64,000 bases of DNA, from assembly GCA_033961575.1 (NCBI GenBank), contig CM066738.1, positions 91,213,478 through 91,277,477 of the forward strand, read 5' to 3'. Positions 11,240-23,544 of the stretch are shown in pieces. The notes below the pieces were generated by a model. It was not told where the DNA came from and ran no database searches. It was given only the letters and a program-made list of their open reading frames with translations. The translations under genes were made by a program, and so were the position numbers. Each line of letters begins with the position of its first letter. Position 1 is the first letter of the stretch. The DNA comes from Aselliscus stoliczkanus. Taxonomy: Eukaryota; Chordata; Mammalia; Chiroptera; Hipposideridae.

Positions 11240-13905
11240 AGAAAAAGTATCAGGTTTGGAGAACGTAGCTTTTGGTGTCCCACGTCACACTCCTCCAAGG
11301 TGAGGACAAGTTACTGCCCTTTGTACCCCCTGCCATTAAGGAGACACGGCACTTGGTGGATCTCTGGCTTTCAGACACAGTCCAGGCCATATTTGGAAAT
11401 ATTGCTCCAGCCCAGTCATAGGAAGGGCTCTGCAGCAAGCCCAGGCTACGATGCCAGCTGCCCTGCTTCTTAGACCACATGACCCAGCAAGTTCAGTGAT
11501 GCTGGAGGTATTTGTGATGGATGAAACTGCAGTGTGGAGTCTCTGATAAGCCCCAGTAGGGGAGCTATATCATGGACCCTACGGGGAGCAGAGAACTATT
11601 CACTTTTGAAAAGCAGCTCCCACCATGCTCTCCTGGACTCTGACCACGGGACATCAATTGACTGAGGCGTGAGAACTGCTCATCATGAGCTGGGTTTTGT
11701 AACATTGACCTTATAAATCCAGGCAGGCCCAACAGCAGTCCATTCTGAAATGGAAGTGGTACTCTAGAATTGGCATGAGCAGGGCCAGAAGGCACAAATA
11801 TGCACAAATAGACTAGCTGCATGTGCCTCTTTCCCAGACCTCCAAGGCACGGCCCCCTGTTGCATGGATGACTCTCTCTCGGTTCACACCAAGCACTTTC
11901 TGTGACCAGCTAACGGTGGAAGCAGGATCCTAGGCCTAGTTCAGTGTGTTGGTGTTAGCCAAACAGACCGCTGGTTTCACTGAAGCCACAATCAGGGCAG
12001 CCTTGAAAGACAGTGGTTAGTGGAACCACTGCCAGTGGGCAGAGTATCAAGTAGTATACTTGTTCATCAGTGTGGTCCAGAGGGGGAAGTGGTATGTATT
12101 TCATAAGGTGAAGTACCTTGGACAGAGGAAAAGGGCTTGGTTGGTTGGTCAGGGATCTGAAAAGAAGAAGTGACACAGGAGGCCTGGGGAAGGGTTGTGT
12201 GGATGACACTCTGGGAGTGGGCACAACCGGTGTGGGTCTTTATGTTCATGCTAATGCTTGTGAGAAATCACCCACCACAGAGGAGGTGCCGAACAACCAG
12301 GTGGACAGCATGACACCCTGTGGAGGTTAGCCTTGACCTCAGCCATCGCAGGGCTTGCATGATGAGCCCGTGAATAGGACAGCCATGGAGAGGGATGGAA
12401 GCTAGGCATGCACTGAACAGCACAGGCTCCCTGTCAGGGCGATGGGGCCACTGCCACTGCTGACTGATCTGTCAGCACAGAGGCAGGCCCAAGCCCTTGA
12501 CCAGCCAGCTACTTGAGGGAAGTTGATTACATCAGGCCCTTCTTACGTTGGAAAGAGCAGTGAGACCTCATCCTGGGATTAATACCTACTCTAGCGTTAA
12601 TCCAAGCATTTACAGAGCCTGATTTATCTATATACAATGACTCATAACATCGCCTCAGACAAAGAGGCCCATTTTATGGCAAAGGAGGTGTGAAAATGGG
12701 TGTGTGACCAGGGGATCCACTGGTCTGATGTATACCAAATCACTGGAAGCAGTGGACCGAATAGAATGATGGAATGGTTTATAAAAATCTTAGCTAAAGT
12801 CCCAACTCAAAGATTACACTCGAGTTGGGTATTCTCATCTGGAATATCGCTGCTCTACGGTGATGTATCCCCAGTTGCTAGAATACACAAGTCCGGGAAT
12901 CAAAGGTAGATATATGATTGGTCCCTCTCACCATCACTCTCAGGGGCCATTTGTACCAGGTGAGAAAAATGGCTGCAACTCAGGAGATTCACTCAGGAAT
13001 ATGTCTGGAACTCAAGGCTTCCATGCCTGGTGATATCAGAGAATGACAATCATGGCCTGAGAAGGCCAAGTCAGCTGAGGGCTCAGACCCCTCAGGGATG
13101 TAGGTCTGGGTCACTCCCATCAGGCAAGCAACCTAGACCAGCTGACACTGAGGAAAATCTAGAAGAGGGAGTGGAGAAAGAAGATAACCATCAGCAAGCT
13201 TAGCCTCTAGACATGCTGTGGCAGTGAATGGGGTAGTAGCTTTTCCCACTAACTCGGCTGCACAAAGTATTTTCACGAGATTATGGCCGGCCATGACCTG
13301 GAAGCCTCAGTGACTGAATAAGCTTAGTGTGGGGCATAAGGGGATCAGAGTGATGCAAGGGGCAGAGTGGATAGACCATTTTGGATTCCCTGCATCACAT
13401 CCCCTTTTTGTCAACCTCTGATTTCAGCTGCAGCCATGGTAGATGCTTTGCGAGCTTGGACACATGCTGACAGCATCCCCGATTCAAGCCCATGGAGTGT
13501 GTCATGCTGATATCTATTCTAAGGCCTTCTTCAAAAAGCCGTGGGAGTCTGTTTGGCTTGTGTGGCTCAAAACAGCCCATAAGTTAGGGGAGTTAATGGC
13601 CCTGGGACAACCTTAAACAACAGAGGATGAGAACCAGTGGATAGAGGCCCTCTCCTCATGTACCCTAGCCAGGGGATAAATTCACAGTGTTTGCTTGGAC
13701 AATTCTTGGAAGCATTCTGTATGCTTCTCAGATCCCTGTGGAATTGAGCCCCCACTGCTCATCGCAGTAATTTTCATAACGGACCGTACAGACTTTTCCA
13801 CCTTTGTTCTCTCACTCTCCTCCATCCCTCCTATTTCCTGAAACCACCTGCACCCAAGTCCTTGTCTCAGGCTCTGCTTCTGGGAGAATCCAAACTACGA
13901 CAGGG
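11240..13905. mobile_element. Possible internal region of an ancient ERV-type element, strongly decayed
   Basis: About 2.7 kb of uniform, repeat-like texture with no intact frame. It ends near 13905 with 'CAGGCTCTGCTTCTGGGAGAATCCAAACTACGACA', a phrase resembling ends of ERVL/MaLR-type elements. I could not assign gag, pol or env, and no frame exceeds about 90 codons. A library comparison could easily change this call. Confidence 0.25.
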
Positions 13906-14094
13906 AAGAAGAGGCTGAGTTCACTCTGAGCTTGACATGCCCAAGAGACGCCCTGTGGAAATGGGTGGCAGGCAGCGGCCATGTGACTTTTGGAGATATA
14001 GACTTATAGATTAGCATAAGGTAGCAGATGAAACCTCAGACCCAGAGAAAACTTATATGGAAGAGGCCAATGAAAGAGGAGCGCCCTTCCAAAG

Positions 14095-14292
14095 CAGTGG
14101 CTCTCATCCAGGGGCCACACCTGAAGACATTTGTCACAATGTGGATGGAGGGGCAGACTTTGCTGCTACTGGCACCTAGTGGGTAGAGGCAGGGATGCTG
14201 CTAAACATCCAACAATGCACAAGTCAGATCCCCATAACAAGGAATTATCAACCCAAAATGTCAATATTACTGAGGTTGAGAAACTCTGTTCT
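14095..14292 (+). mobile_element. MER20 (non-autonomous hAT-Charlie DNA transposon)
   Basis: It starts 'CAGTGGCTCTCATCCAGGGGCC', continues 'CTGCTACTGGCACCTAGTGGGTAGAGGC' and 'GGGATGCTGCTAAACATCC', and ends 'GAGGTTGAGAAACTCTGTT'. This is the full MER20 order with hAT-like terminal inverted repeats. It is essentially full length, about 200 bp. Confidence 0.85.
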
Positions 14293-14299
14293 AAGAAGA

Positions 14300-15579
14300 T
14301 TGCAAAGGAACCATGAGAGTGGAAGGAAGAAAACCAGGAGAGAGTGGCGCTAGGAGAGCCAGCTTCCCAGAAGGTTGCAGGTCATGCTGCAAAGGGGGCA
14401 GGGAAAGTAAGAGCCAATAACTGTCCATTTAGTTTAGTGACAAGTCGTACCTTTGGTTAAGCAGTTTCATCAGCAGTATGGGGCAGAAGTCAGTTTGGAG
14501 TAGGGGAAGGCAGTGAAGACAAGTACGGATTCTTTCCAGGAGCTTTGAGGTGAATGAAAGGAAGCGGTGTTGGGATTAGCTAGAAGAAACTATAGACTAG
14601 AGGAAGAGTTTAAAAAAGATACTGGGAAGACAAGCATCCTATATACGCTGATGATAAAGAACCAGCAGGGATAGAGGAAACGGGATGGCTGATGGAAGAG
14701 GGCGCCCAGGGACATCTATGGTACCAAACCCCAGATTACAGGTGCACTAACTTGGTCAGGTAAGGACAACTTCTTCCTTCTGAAACTGGAAGGAGGCAAG
14801 GGTATGTGTAGTTATACATACAGATGGGGAGGGAGTGTAGTTATACATACAGATGAGGAGGGAGTGTAGACTGTTGAGGTGTTTACCTGGGGACTTTTTG
14901 TTCTTAATGTGTCTAGGAGATGGCTATCTATAGGGTGTAAGGGGAGAATGATACAGTAAGAGGCTTATGATTAATAATTACTTGTGGATTGATTTCATAT
15001 GCTGGTTTATTATATTGTGATTCGTATGCTCTGTTCCTCCAAACAGTCTCCTTGGAAAGTTTGTCCTTTTCCTTGCTGGTATGTTCCAGAGGTGAGCGTA
15101 CCTCTGTTCCCCCTGAGACATCAGCTGAAATTCCCCTTCTCTGTGGAATGCTTGTAGAAATCCAGTTTTCTCCAAGATGTTTATGGACTTGGGGTTTAGG
15201 TTTTTGGGGTCACCTCTGCCTCCTGCTTCCTGTGTCTGTACATGCTCTCTCTGTTCTGCCATGGATTTAAACTTGAACATGAAATCTTTTTCATTTTACA
15301 AAATGACCTCACACCATGCATTTGGGTATGTGGCTGGGTCTGGGGTCTTGCAATGCCCATCCTTGTGCCATTTTATGAGCACTTAGTTCTTCCTCTTCCT
15401 TTCGATGCTCATCTGTTTCCCACAAATTGCCCTCATCTCCAAACCCTTCTACCTCTCAGCCCTCCTGAGCTCCCCATCCCCAAACAGGTTTACCCAAACC
15501 ATCATGGTGTACAGAAGACAAAAGAGCTTCCTATTAGACGGTTTCGTTCTCCATTAGAAGGCAGTTCTGGTTTAAAATC
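14300..15579. other. Intergenic stretch, one short tandem duplication, otherwise unassigned
   Basis: Apart from the duplication at 14807-14864 I see no recognisable element. Frames at 14989-15270 and 15242-15583 lack exon-like flanks and family features. Confidence 0.35.
14807..14864. repeat. 29-bp direct tandem duplication, two copies
   Basis: The unit starting TGTAGTTATACATACAGATG occurs at 14807-14835 and again at 14836-14864 with one difference (GGGG against GAGG). It is a recent local duplication with no visible function. Confidence 0.85.
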
Positions 15580-15590
15580 GTGAAAATGTG

Positions 15591-16032
15591 GGGCCAGCTG
15601 AGTGGCTCATTGGTTAAGAGTCGGCTTGGGAGCGTGAGCTCTGAGCAGCAGGGCCACTGGTTCCAATCTCACATGGGCCAGCGACGCTGGCACCCTCTAC
15701 AGTTAAGATGGTGAACAACAGCTTGACCTGGAGCTGGGCTGCCGTGAGTCGCTGGTGATGGCATAGGCTGCAGTGAGACTGCAGTGGGCTGCCATGAGCT
15801 ACAGTGAGTGGCCAGCAGCCAGCGTGAGCAGCCGGCAGACCCCATGTGTGACCGTCCAATGGCCAGTGACCAACTGCCTCACCTGGGAAGAGCACAGTGA
15901 TCACAATACCAACATGGGCCAGTGAAGCGACATCCTCCACAACTAGACTGAAGAACAAAAGAACAGCAACTTGTCTGTTCCCCTCCCCTGATTCCTGAAT
16001 AAAATCTTTAAAAAAAAATAAATAATAAAGTA
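15591..16032 (+). mobile_element. tRNA-derived SINE, long form, with 11-bp target-site duplication
   Basis: Head 'GGGCCAGCTGAGTGGCTCATTGGTTAAGAG', B-box-like 'GGTTCCAATCTC', the GC-rich non-tRNA body, 'CCTGAATAAAATC' and an A-rich tail. GTGAAAATGTG flanks it at 15580-15590 and 16033-16043. The 149-codon minus-strand frame inside is SINE sequence. Confidence 0.92.
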
Positions 16033-16043
16033 GTGAAAATGTG

Positions 16044-17514
16044 CTTGAAATGCCAGACAACAAATTCAGCAGTTAAGGGTCTAAATCTTAGACCTCTGAG
16101 ATTTATGCCAAAACCCACTGCAGCTAAGCCACGAAGGCCCCGCTCTTCACGACCATCAACTCACCGTGTAAGGTATTAGCTTTTTCAGGGACCATGGAGG
16201 CAGAAGTCCGAAGGCAGAGCAAAGCTAGAGGTGAGCAAGAGGCCCAGCTGGGAAACGGGTCCCAGCCGCCCCTCTCCCTGCTGGCTTGGGGACGTCGGGA
16301 GGCCCAGGTGCTGGCCTTGTTTCTCTGCTTGCCAGCCTTGTGATCTTAGGCTTTGGTGTTCTCATCTGCAAAGTGAGGATGACAAGGGAGGAACAAAGAC
16401 TTCATGAAACGGCATCTATGAATGCCTGCCTCACAGTAGCTACGTAATATGCCCCAGACGCCGCAGTCATCGTTTTGCAACAAGAAAAAGACCCGAGCCT
16501 TAACGTTTCTTGCCTGGATGCTCAAGAATCATCAGCTAGTTATTTGGTGACCTTGGATAGCTTCCTCAGCAAGTGAAGGTCGAACACCCACACGGTGCCT
16601 CACCACTGTGGTTTCCGGTGGAGATAAAGGAACCCAAGGTGCCCTCTAGAGCTTCAGTTCTCCCTGGGGAGATGAGATGATTAGACAAAGTGAAGACTGA
16701 GTGTGGCACGGATGACCAGCGCCGTATTTATTTTGAAAATTAAAATGAATTAACATGTTTGTTTTAGATTTGTTTGTTTGTTTGTTTGTATTTTGATTTT
16801 TGTCCGAAGAGGAAATTGGTACCGCTTCCCCAGACCCACACTCCCATCCAGGGGGGCGGCTGAGGATGCCTGGCGCAGAGCTGGCGGCGCCCAGCAGGGG
16901 GAGGCATCAGTTAGATTTACGCACATGTGTATTTTGCTAAGCAATACTTAACCCTTACTACATGAGGGCACTCTGATGTATTTCTAATTTGCTCAGTTCT
17001 GGCGGAGATTTGACCATTAAAAGTTGCTGCTCACACCCACCAATAGATGGGGCGGCTAAGCTGGGAGAATGGGGACGGCGTTGAGGGCGGGGAAATTTGG
17101 GGTCACCTAGGAAAGGGCCTCTCAGTGCAGCGGTTAAAAGTGTGGACTTGGGAGCCAGGCTGCGCGTGGAATCCTGGCTCTGCCCTTTTCCCCGTCTGTG
17201 TCCCGGGGGATTTACTCTACCCTCTGTGCTCAAGACAGCACTTGGTTATGCCAGCTCCTTTTCCACTCCCCACTCAGAAAGAGGCTTGCTGCCGAGTGCC
17301 AGTCACCGTGGAAGCCTGCCTGGCATCTCATGGAGTCACTGATCCAACATGCATTGACACCTGTGACCAAAGATAACAGCAGAAAGTTCCAGGGCTGACT
17401 GAGGTGGCCAAGGTGACCAAGAAGCACACAGTGACACCAGAGGTGATAAGGACGAAGGTGGTGATTAGCACTGGATGCTCTGGGAACAGCTGGGCACCTG
17501 GAGGACTCCTTAGC
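16044..17514. repeat. Intergenic stretch with MIR fragments
   Basis: MIR-like text lies at about 16305-16450 ('TTCTCATCTGCAAAGTGAGGATGACAAGG') and 17118-17215 ('AGTGCAGCGGTTAAAAGTGTGGACTTGGGAGCCAG'). A (TTTG)n run is at 16765-16790. No gene is recognised. Confidence 0.5.
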
Positions 17515-17775
17515 CCAGCAGCTTTAACCTCGACGTACAGGGTCAGAAACCTGGAAGTGGACCCGGCTCTGTTTTAAAGGAGCCCTGGGCGATGCTGATG
17601 CCCACTCGAATCTAAGAATGGCTCCCAGCAGTTACCAGACTTTGGGGCACTTCACAGTCATATGGGGGGCGGGGGGCAGGACTCAGAACCAATCTAATCA
17701 TAATGTCTGGGAGCGGCAGGCAAGCCTCAGTGTTTTTTAAAGAGATTCTCAGGTGATTCCATTGTGAGACGAAGT
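17515..17775. mobile_element. Possible MER5-type hAT fragments
   Basis: Phrases such as 'TTTTAAAGGAGCCCTGGGCGATGCTGATGC' and 'AAGAGATTCTCAGGTGATTCCATTGTGAGAC' resemble MER5A/B ends. They are two broken pieces without clear termini. Confidence 0.35.
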
Positions 17776-17964
17776 AGGGGGCCCCTGCCTCTACCCAAAC
17801 CCGGGGTGTGGGGCTTTGAGAAAGCTTTCTGGAGGGGGTGTCATATAGTCCGAAACCTTAAATGCACTGGGGGCTTGCAGGTGAACAGAGTGCTGGAGGG
17901 GAATGTGGAAGGGTGAGTGGGTTGCAGGCGCTCATGAAGGTACAAAGGGACTATAATCCACTGT

Positions 17965-18135
17965 TGAAGAGGCTGGACTCTGGAGACAAGCCCTCTGGGC
18001 ATGAATCCTGCTGCACCCTTACAAGCCAGGGTAATCTAACCACAGGCAGGTCATCTAACTTCTCTGTCCCTCATCCACTTGGGGTTCCCGCGAGAATTAA
18101 GCACATGTAAGACATGTTACTTATTACTATTGGGA
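17965..18135 (+). repeat. MIR fragment
   Basis: 'GGCTGGACTCTGGAGACAAGCC', then 'GCAGGTCATCTAACTTCTCTGTCCCTC', in MIR order on the plus strand. Confidence 0.65.
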
Positions 18136-19540
18136 TAGGGTTGTAATTATAAATTGAGCGAAAGACCCAGAGATGAGCCAGGAAATCTCGGGAGTTTAGT
18201 GTGACAAGAGATGACATTGGAGAGATGGGCCGGGGGGGGGGGGGGAAGTCACAGAAAGCTTTATCACCACACTCTGCAAAGCTACTGGAGAGTCTCAGGC
18301 ATCGGAGAGCCATGTGGCAATATGTGTGGAGAATGTCCTAGAGAGCAGCAGGGCTGGAGGAGATAGAACAGGCGGGGGGCTTGTCACCATGGGACAGGTC
18401 AGGTGTGATGGTGGCCCCTCCTGGCAGAGAGGTGATAGAAGGCTGAAATAGGTAAGAGTTAGAGACGAGGAAATGTTTCATTTCTGGGCTGGACAAATTG
18501 GGTGGGCCATGTACTGAGTTGTGGCACACCCCTTCTACACCCAGCCCCAGCTCCAAGCTTTCTCTTTGTTCTGTAGCCCGAGGCCCAGGGATAGGATGGT
18601 AAGAATGGACTTCACCCCACACCCACACTCACATACTTCCCAGGAACTGTTTGCATTTTGGACTCATCCCTTGGTTGAAGGCAGTGAAGGCCCATTCAAG
18701 CAGGTTCACTTCTTGTCACTTGTCACTTGAATGTGTCATGCTTTTGCCTGTCTCCAAGTCTTCGCCCATGCCCGTCTTTCCTCCTCATCTCCCAGAATCC
18801 TGCTTTCCATCCATCCCCCATTTCCACAAACACACTCCAGAGCTCACCTCCTTGAACCACAGTGGTTGTCCTGGAAGGGACAGCAGTCACAGATGTGCCA
18901 CTCAGTCCTGTCATCAGCCCTGTACCCGTGGCAATAGAAATATAGCCAGAAGGCTGAGGAGGATCTCCACACCTCTGCCCTGCCCAAGCTGCCGGGCCCA
19001 GGGGTTTGCTGAGCAGATGTGGGGGTAAGTCCCCCTGATGGGGTTGAAAGGAAAACACAGAATTTAATTACCAGTCAGGAAGGCCTTGTTGAGAATTAGA
19101 TTATCAGAGTCATCAGCTGGGGCCTCAGCCTTTAGGGGCTCAGTGGGAGAAAACAGGCGGTGGGGAATTCTCACTGTGTCATCCTCCCTGTGTCTCTGAT
19201 TTCTGTGATGTGGTCTGTGCTTTACGCTGAGGTGAGGGGTACAGACAGCTGGGTCAGATCCTGTGTGCACCCTGCCCAGCCCCCACCAAGGCAGCTTCTC
19301 CCAGGGCCTGGCGGTGGAGATGTTGGATGCTGCCAGCACCCAGCGAGGGGCAGGACCAGGGGTAGGGCTCGAGGAAAGCCACTCAGCTGCTAAGGACCCA
19401 CCGACTGTGTGCCTAGGGCCATGTTAAGTGCTACCCGGGAGGTGCCAGAGATGTGAAGATGAAACAGCAGGAGAATGGCACAAAATGAAGGGCTGAACTG
19501 TGTAACGCAGACGGAGTGCCTGGGGGGTCAAGATCGTGAG
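18136..19540. other. Intergenic stretch, G-run at about 18231-18245, nothing else assigned
   Basis: An uninterrupted G tract of about 15 bases sits in otherwise unassigned sequence. Open frames near 18651-19058 overlap on both strands and show no domain. I do not call a gene. Confidence 0.35.
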
Positions 19541-19544
19541 AGTG

Positions 19545-19808
19545 AGCTAGGACTTTGGACCCAGACAGACCTGGGTTTGTTCACTGGCCCAGCGACAGTG
19601 AGCAACTCAGGAACCTGAACCTCTGAATCTCAGTTTCCTCATATGCTAAATGGGGATGATAATAACACCTGTTATTCAAGTGATTAAAACTTTATGTATT
19701 CAAAAGTACGATATAGTGATTAAGTGATACATGTGATAAAGTCCGTCAAGTGGCTTCGCGAAGTTTCCGGCACAGAGCAAGCTCTAACACATGGTAGCTA
19801 TTACCACA
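19545..19808 (+). repeat. MIR, nearly full length
   Basis: 'GACCCAGACAGACCTGGGTTTG', 'CTGAATCTCAGTTTCCTCATATGCTAAATGGGGATGATAATAACACC' and 'GGCACAGAGCAAGCTC' appear in the canonical order of the MIR SINE. Confidence 0.85.
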
Positions 19809-21134
19809 GCTGCTGTTTCATTCTGGTTATGTATGATTATAGGAGTTCAGGAAAGGGCGAAGCCACTGAATGATCCTAAATGACCTGAGGAGACGGGATC
19901 TGTAGGACGGGTTAGAGAAGAGAGGAAGGACTAATCAGCCAGAGGGAGCAAAATGTCCTGATTCTCAAAAAGAGATGGTTCCTGGGCTCTAAGCTGCATG
20001 TCACTCAACAGCATTCTAGAATTCGTAAACAGATGGTCTGGGAGCACTTTACAGAGAACCATGCTTGTTCCAGAATTAATTCATTAAATCATGTCAGGCC
20101 CAATTCCCAGCGACTTCATTACCAAAGGATTTATTTCCCCACTCAACATATTTATTGTCAGCATGTTAGGAAGAGCAAAAGATATCTTAGCAAGGCACTC
20201 AACAAAGTTTCCCATGCTCTCCTTGTGGACAGGGGAGAGAAACCTGAGCAGGGTCATGTGGTTAGATCTGGACTGTAACAATATGAACAGTTTCTCCCCA
20301 AGAGCTGGACGAGTGGACCAAGATCCACCGGGAGACCGGTCCCTGGTGTCAGGCCATGGGGCTCTAGTCCAGTCATTGAAGAACCAGAGGGAACACACGG
20401 TGGGGAGGGATGGAGCAATAGAGCAAGTGTTGGCGCTTAAGGACTTAGCTAATGAAGGGCCAAAAATAACTAATAGAACAGCAGAGAAGTAGTTTTTTCT
20501 AATGCGAGTAATATAAGCTCATGATAGATAATTTGGAAAATATGGACCATCCTAAGGAAGTAACTAAAAGACACCTGTAACTCTCTTTGAATGGCACATT
20601 CAATGGCACTAGCATGACCAAGAAAAAATGATGGTGGGATGGGAATTCGGGTGATATTTAAGATGGTGAGGAGTTCAGAATTGTTGAACCTAGGAAAGGG
20701 TTGATACCACATCAGTCTTTGAAGACTTGACAGGCTGTCAGGAAGAATGTGAAGGCTGATCTGTTCTGTTCAAGAGAGCAGAGCTAGGATACAGGGGCTC
20801 CGGGAGGCCAATCTCAGCTTGCTGAGCATGTAGGAGCTTTCCAGGAAGTGGCTCCGCCCACCCAAGGGATAGGCTGCCTTGGGGAAGCACAGCTTCCTAT
20901 TCGTTGGGATTATTCAAGCAGAAGCTGGTTCTTAGTCGCGTTCAGTCACGTTCTTTTCTGAATGTTACTGAAGAGTTCCCTCCCAGCTCTGGTTCCTTTC
21001 GACTCTAAGATTCATGGATCTAGAGGTGAAGAGAAGACATGGAGGAAGAAAGAAGTGTGTTCAGTTAATGCCATGAGCATGTTGCAAATCAGTGTGCTCT
21101 CAATTTTGTTAGAAGCTTAGTTAAATATATACAC
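19809..21134. other. Intergenic stretch, nothing assigned
   Basis: The 133-codon plus-strand frame at 20091-20492 starts without a promoter or exon-like context and matches no family I know. I treat it as chance. Confidence 0.35.
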
Positions 21135-21705
21135 TAAGGAATGACAATTAAGTTTGTGAACTCATCCTAGAAAAAGTGCTACCTACCTCATTGCTGAATA
21201 TCACTATGGTCACCTTCACAGTGCTCGCCTTGAGAAGCTATGCCCTGATGCCAGCACCTAGTCCACCCTTCAAAGCAATTTTGGAACTCTTTTTCTGGAC
21301 TGAACATCAGAGCTGTTGTCGTATTACCCTTGATGTCCTGAATGTCATCAAAACGTCTTCCTTTCAATATTTCCTTTATCTTCCGGTAAAGAAAGAAGTC
21401 ACTGGGGGCCAGATCAGGTGAGTAGGGAGGGTGTTCTAATATAGTTATTTGTCTACTGGCTAAAAACTCCCTCACAGACAGTGCCATGTGAGCTCGTGCA
21501 TTGTCATGATGTAAGAGTCATGAATTGTTGGGGAAAGTTCAGGTTGTCTAACTTTTCCAAGCAGCCTTTTCAGCACTTCCAAATAGTAAACTTGGTTAAC
21601 TGATTGTCCAGTTGGTGCAAATTCATAATGAATAATCCTTCTGATATCAAAAAAGGTTAGCAACATCCTTGCAAATAAGTTTGTGGACTTAATTGTCAGA
21701 CCTCG
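21135..21705 (-). mobile_element. Internally deleted mariner-family transposon with a transposase C-terminal remnant
   Basis: The ends form a terminal inverted repeat around TGACAATTAAGT (left about 21142-21153, right about 21688-21699), and TA follows at 21706-21707. The inside encodes, on the minus strand, the C-terminal half of a mariner transposase. One frame (21472-21666) starts MLLTFFDIRRIIHYEF. After a frameshift another (21188-21487) carries HDNARA (just upstream) and YSPDLAPSDFFL, the D34D-type signature. A full mariner is about 1.3 kb; here it is about 570 bp. The N-terminal DNA-binding part and the first catalytic aspartate region are missing, so the copy is dead. Confidence 0.88.
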
Positions 21706-22404
21706 TATTCATAGAAAAGAGGTGGCAAGAAAATGAATATTAATGGTTGGGCTATGGAAGATGCTTTTCACCTTTTGGGCTGTTTTGATTTTTTTCAAGT
21801 TTTCTACAATTGACATATTTTAAGAATCAAATAAATGTCATTTTACAGTAAAGTAAATGTGTCTCCTGCACATGTGAGGGTACTTTCTTCACTGGACAAG
21901 GTAGAGTAGGGAAGGGGTAGGAGGGAGTGTATTCTAGATACACAGGGTGGGCTTGATTGTAGAGGCTTTGAAAATCAGGCAGAAGTGTTTAGGTTTTGAT
22001 GGTAACTACAGTGGTGATGAGAATGACCTTATTTGCTGAACCAAACTCAGGACAGATTGTCAGGGTGAAGTGGGATTTATGTATGTGCTTTGTGGTCAGT
22101 TCCATGTATAGTTAGCTTATTGCTAGTCGTCCCAATGTAGGAATGGCTTCTGGGAATATTAGTACGGCTCACCACAGTGAGCAACCTGACAGGAAGATGC
22201 AGCTCAGAGGTTTGTGTCACAACGTGAGCGTGTCCTCTGAGGAGAGACTACAGGACATGTGGGCAGCATAGGAGAAATAAGGTTTCAAATGATGGACCCA
22301 GAAGTTAATGGGGGGAACATCCTTTTGACTATCAAATGTATAAAATCAGAAATTTTGCTTCGTGTCAATCCCTATTCAAAATGGAAATGCAATCCTATAA
22401 TTGA
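21706..22404. other. Intergenic stretch, nothing assigned
   Basis: No recognisable gene or repeat. Some low-complexity AT-rich DNA follows the mariner end. Confidence 0.35.
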
Positions 22405-22835
22405 CAAAGATTCTCTCCTTGACCAAACTCTAGTCAGACTCCTCTGAACTCTCTTCTCAACTAGACCATGACTTTTGGGCTTCCACGTTCCTATTTTCCT
22501 TGTCCAGCTTTAGCAAGAATCTTGCTAAGTCAGTTTAACCAGAATCCCTACCCTCCATACATGATCACCCTCATCTCCTACCTGCTGCTGCCCCCAGATG
22601 ATGTCCCATCACCTTGGCCTGCCTTCAGGAAGAAGCCTGTAGGTCCGTTGAGCCAGACACCCCCTTACTCCTGATGCTTCCTCTTAGAAATTTTCCACCC
22701 ACCAACCTCCAACCCTACTCCTTGACTATAAATTCCCACTTTTCCTTATTGTATTAAGACCGATCTCGCTCCTCTACTTAAGTCCTCATTGTAGCCCCCC
22801 CTTGAATAAAGTCTTCCTTACCATGTTTAACAAGC
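22405..22835 (+). mobile_element. Class I-type ERV solo LTR (MER34-like)
   Basis: 'TTCTCTCCTTGACCAAACTCTAGTCAGACTCCTCTGAAC' is followed by 'CCAGCTTTAGCAAGAATCTTGCTAAGTC', a TATA-like 'GACTATAAATTCCCACTT', and 'CCTTGAATAAAGTCTTCCTTACCATG'. This is promoter, R region and polyadenylation signal in LTR order. The name is from memory. There is no internal viral sequence beside it. Confidence 0.55.
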
Positions 22836-22989
22836 AATATGAATAGAAAATTTTTTAACAACACACACCATAGTTTTTAAAAGTGGGAATTATATGAACT
22901 AGAATTTATCAAATTTTATTGTGTTTCAATCCTGGCTGATTTTGAATAAGAAAATGTGAAGTGCCCAGAGTTCTTATAGCCCACTACAA

Positions 22990-23012
22990 AACAACAACAA
23001 CAACAACAACAA
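22990..23012. repeat. (CAA)n microsatellite
   Basis: About seven CAA/AAC units followed by an A-run. Confidence 0.9.
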
Positions 23013-23080
23013 AAAACGGATAGAGATTTCCCCAAGTTTAGCAACAATCTTCAATATTTCCATGACAATACCAATACTAA

Positions 23081-23534
23081 TTTTTTTTTTTTTTTTTAAA
23101 GATTTTATTGGGGAATTGGCGGAGGGAAACAGCGTTGGGGAATCGGGGAAGGGGAACAGACAAGTTGCTGTCTTTTTGTTCTTCAGTTTTTTTTAGTTGC
23201 GGAGGATGTTGCTTCACTGTTGGTATCGTCATTGCGCTCTTCCCGGATGAGGCAGATCGGTCGCTGGCCTCTGGATGTCGCTCATCGCGGCTATTGGCAG
23301 CTCACTCTTGGCTGCCAGCCGCTCACGCTGGCTGCGGGCCACTCACTGTAGCCTATGGCAGCCCACTGCAGCAGGGGCTGCAGCCCACACCATCACCGGG
23401 GCTTGCACAGCCCAGCTCCAGGTGGAGCTGTTGTTAGCTGTAGAGGGCAGTGTCACTGGCCCTCATGTGGGATCCGAACCGGGGCCGCTGGCATCCCAAA
23501 ACCAGCGCTTAACCAATGCGCCACTCGGCCGGCC
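23081..23534 (-). mobile_element. tRNA-derived SINE, long form, minus strand
   Basis: It begins with a T-run (reverse of the A-tail) and 'AAAGATTTTATTGGGGAATTGG'. It ends with 'AACCAATGCGCCACTCGGCCGGCC', the reverse of the tRNA-like head. CCAATACTAA flanks it at 23071-23080 and 23535-23544. Plus-strand frames here are SINE antisense. Confidence 0.92.
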
Positions 23535-23544
23535 CCAATACTAA

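Noticed and set aside
15614..16063. 149-codon minus-strand frame; similar recurring frames at 8365-8718, 23108-23437 and 24297-24632
   Set aside because: They encode near-identical peptides because they are the same SINE in different places, not a gene family.
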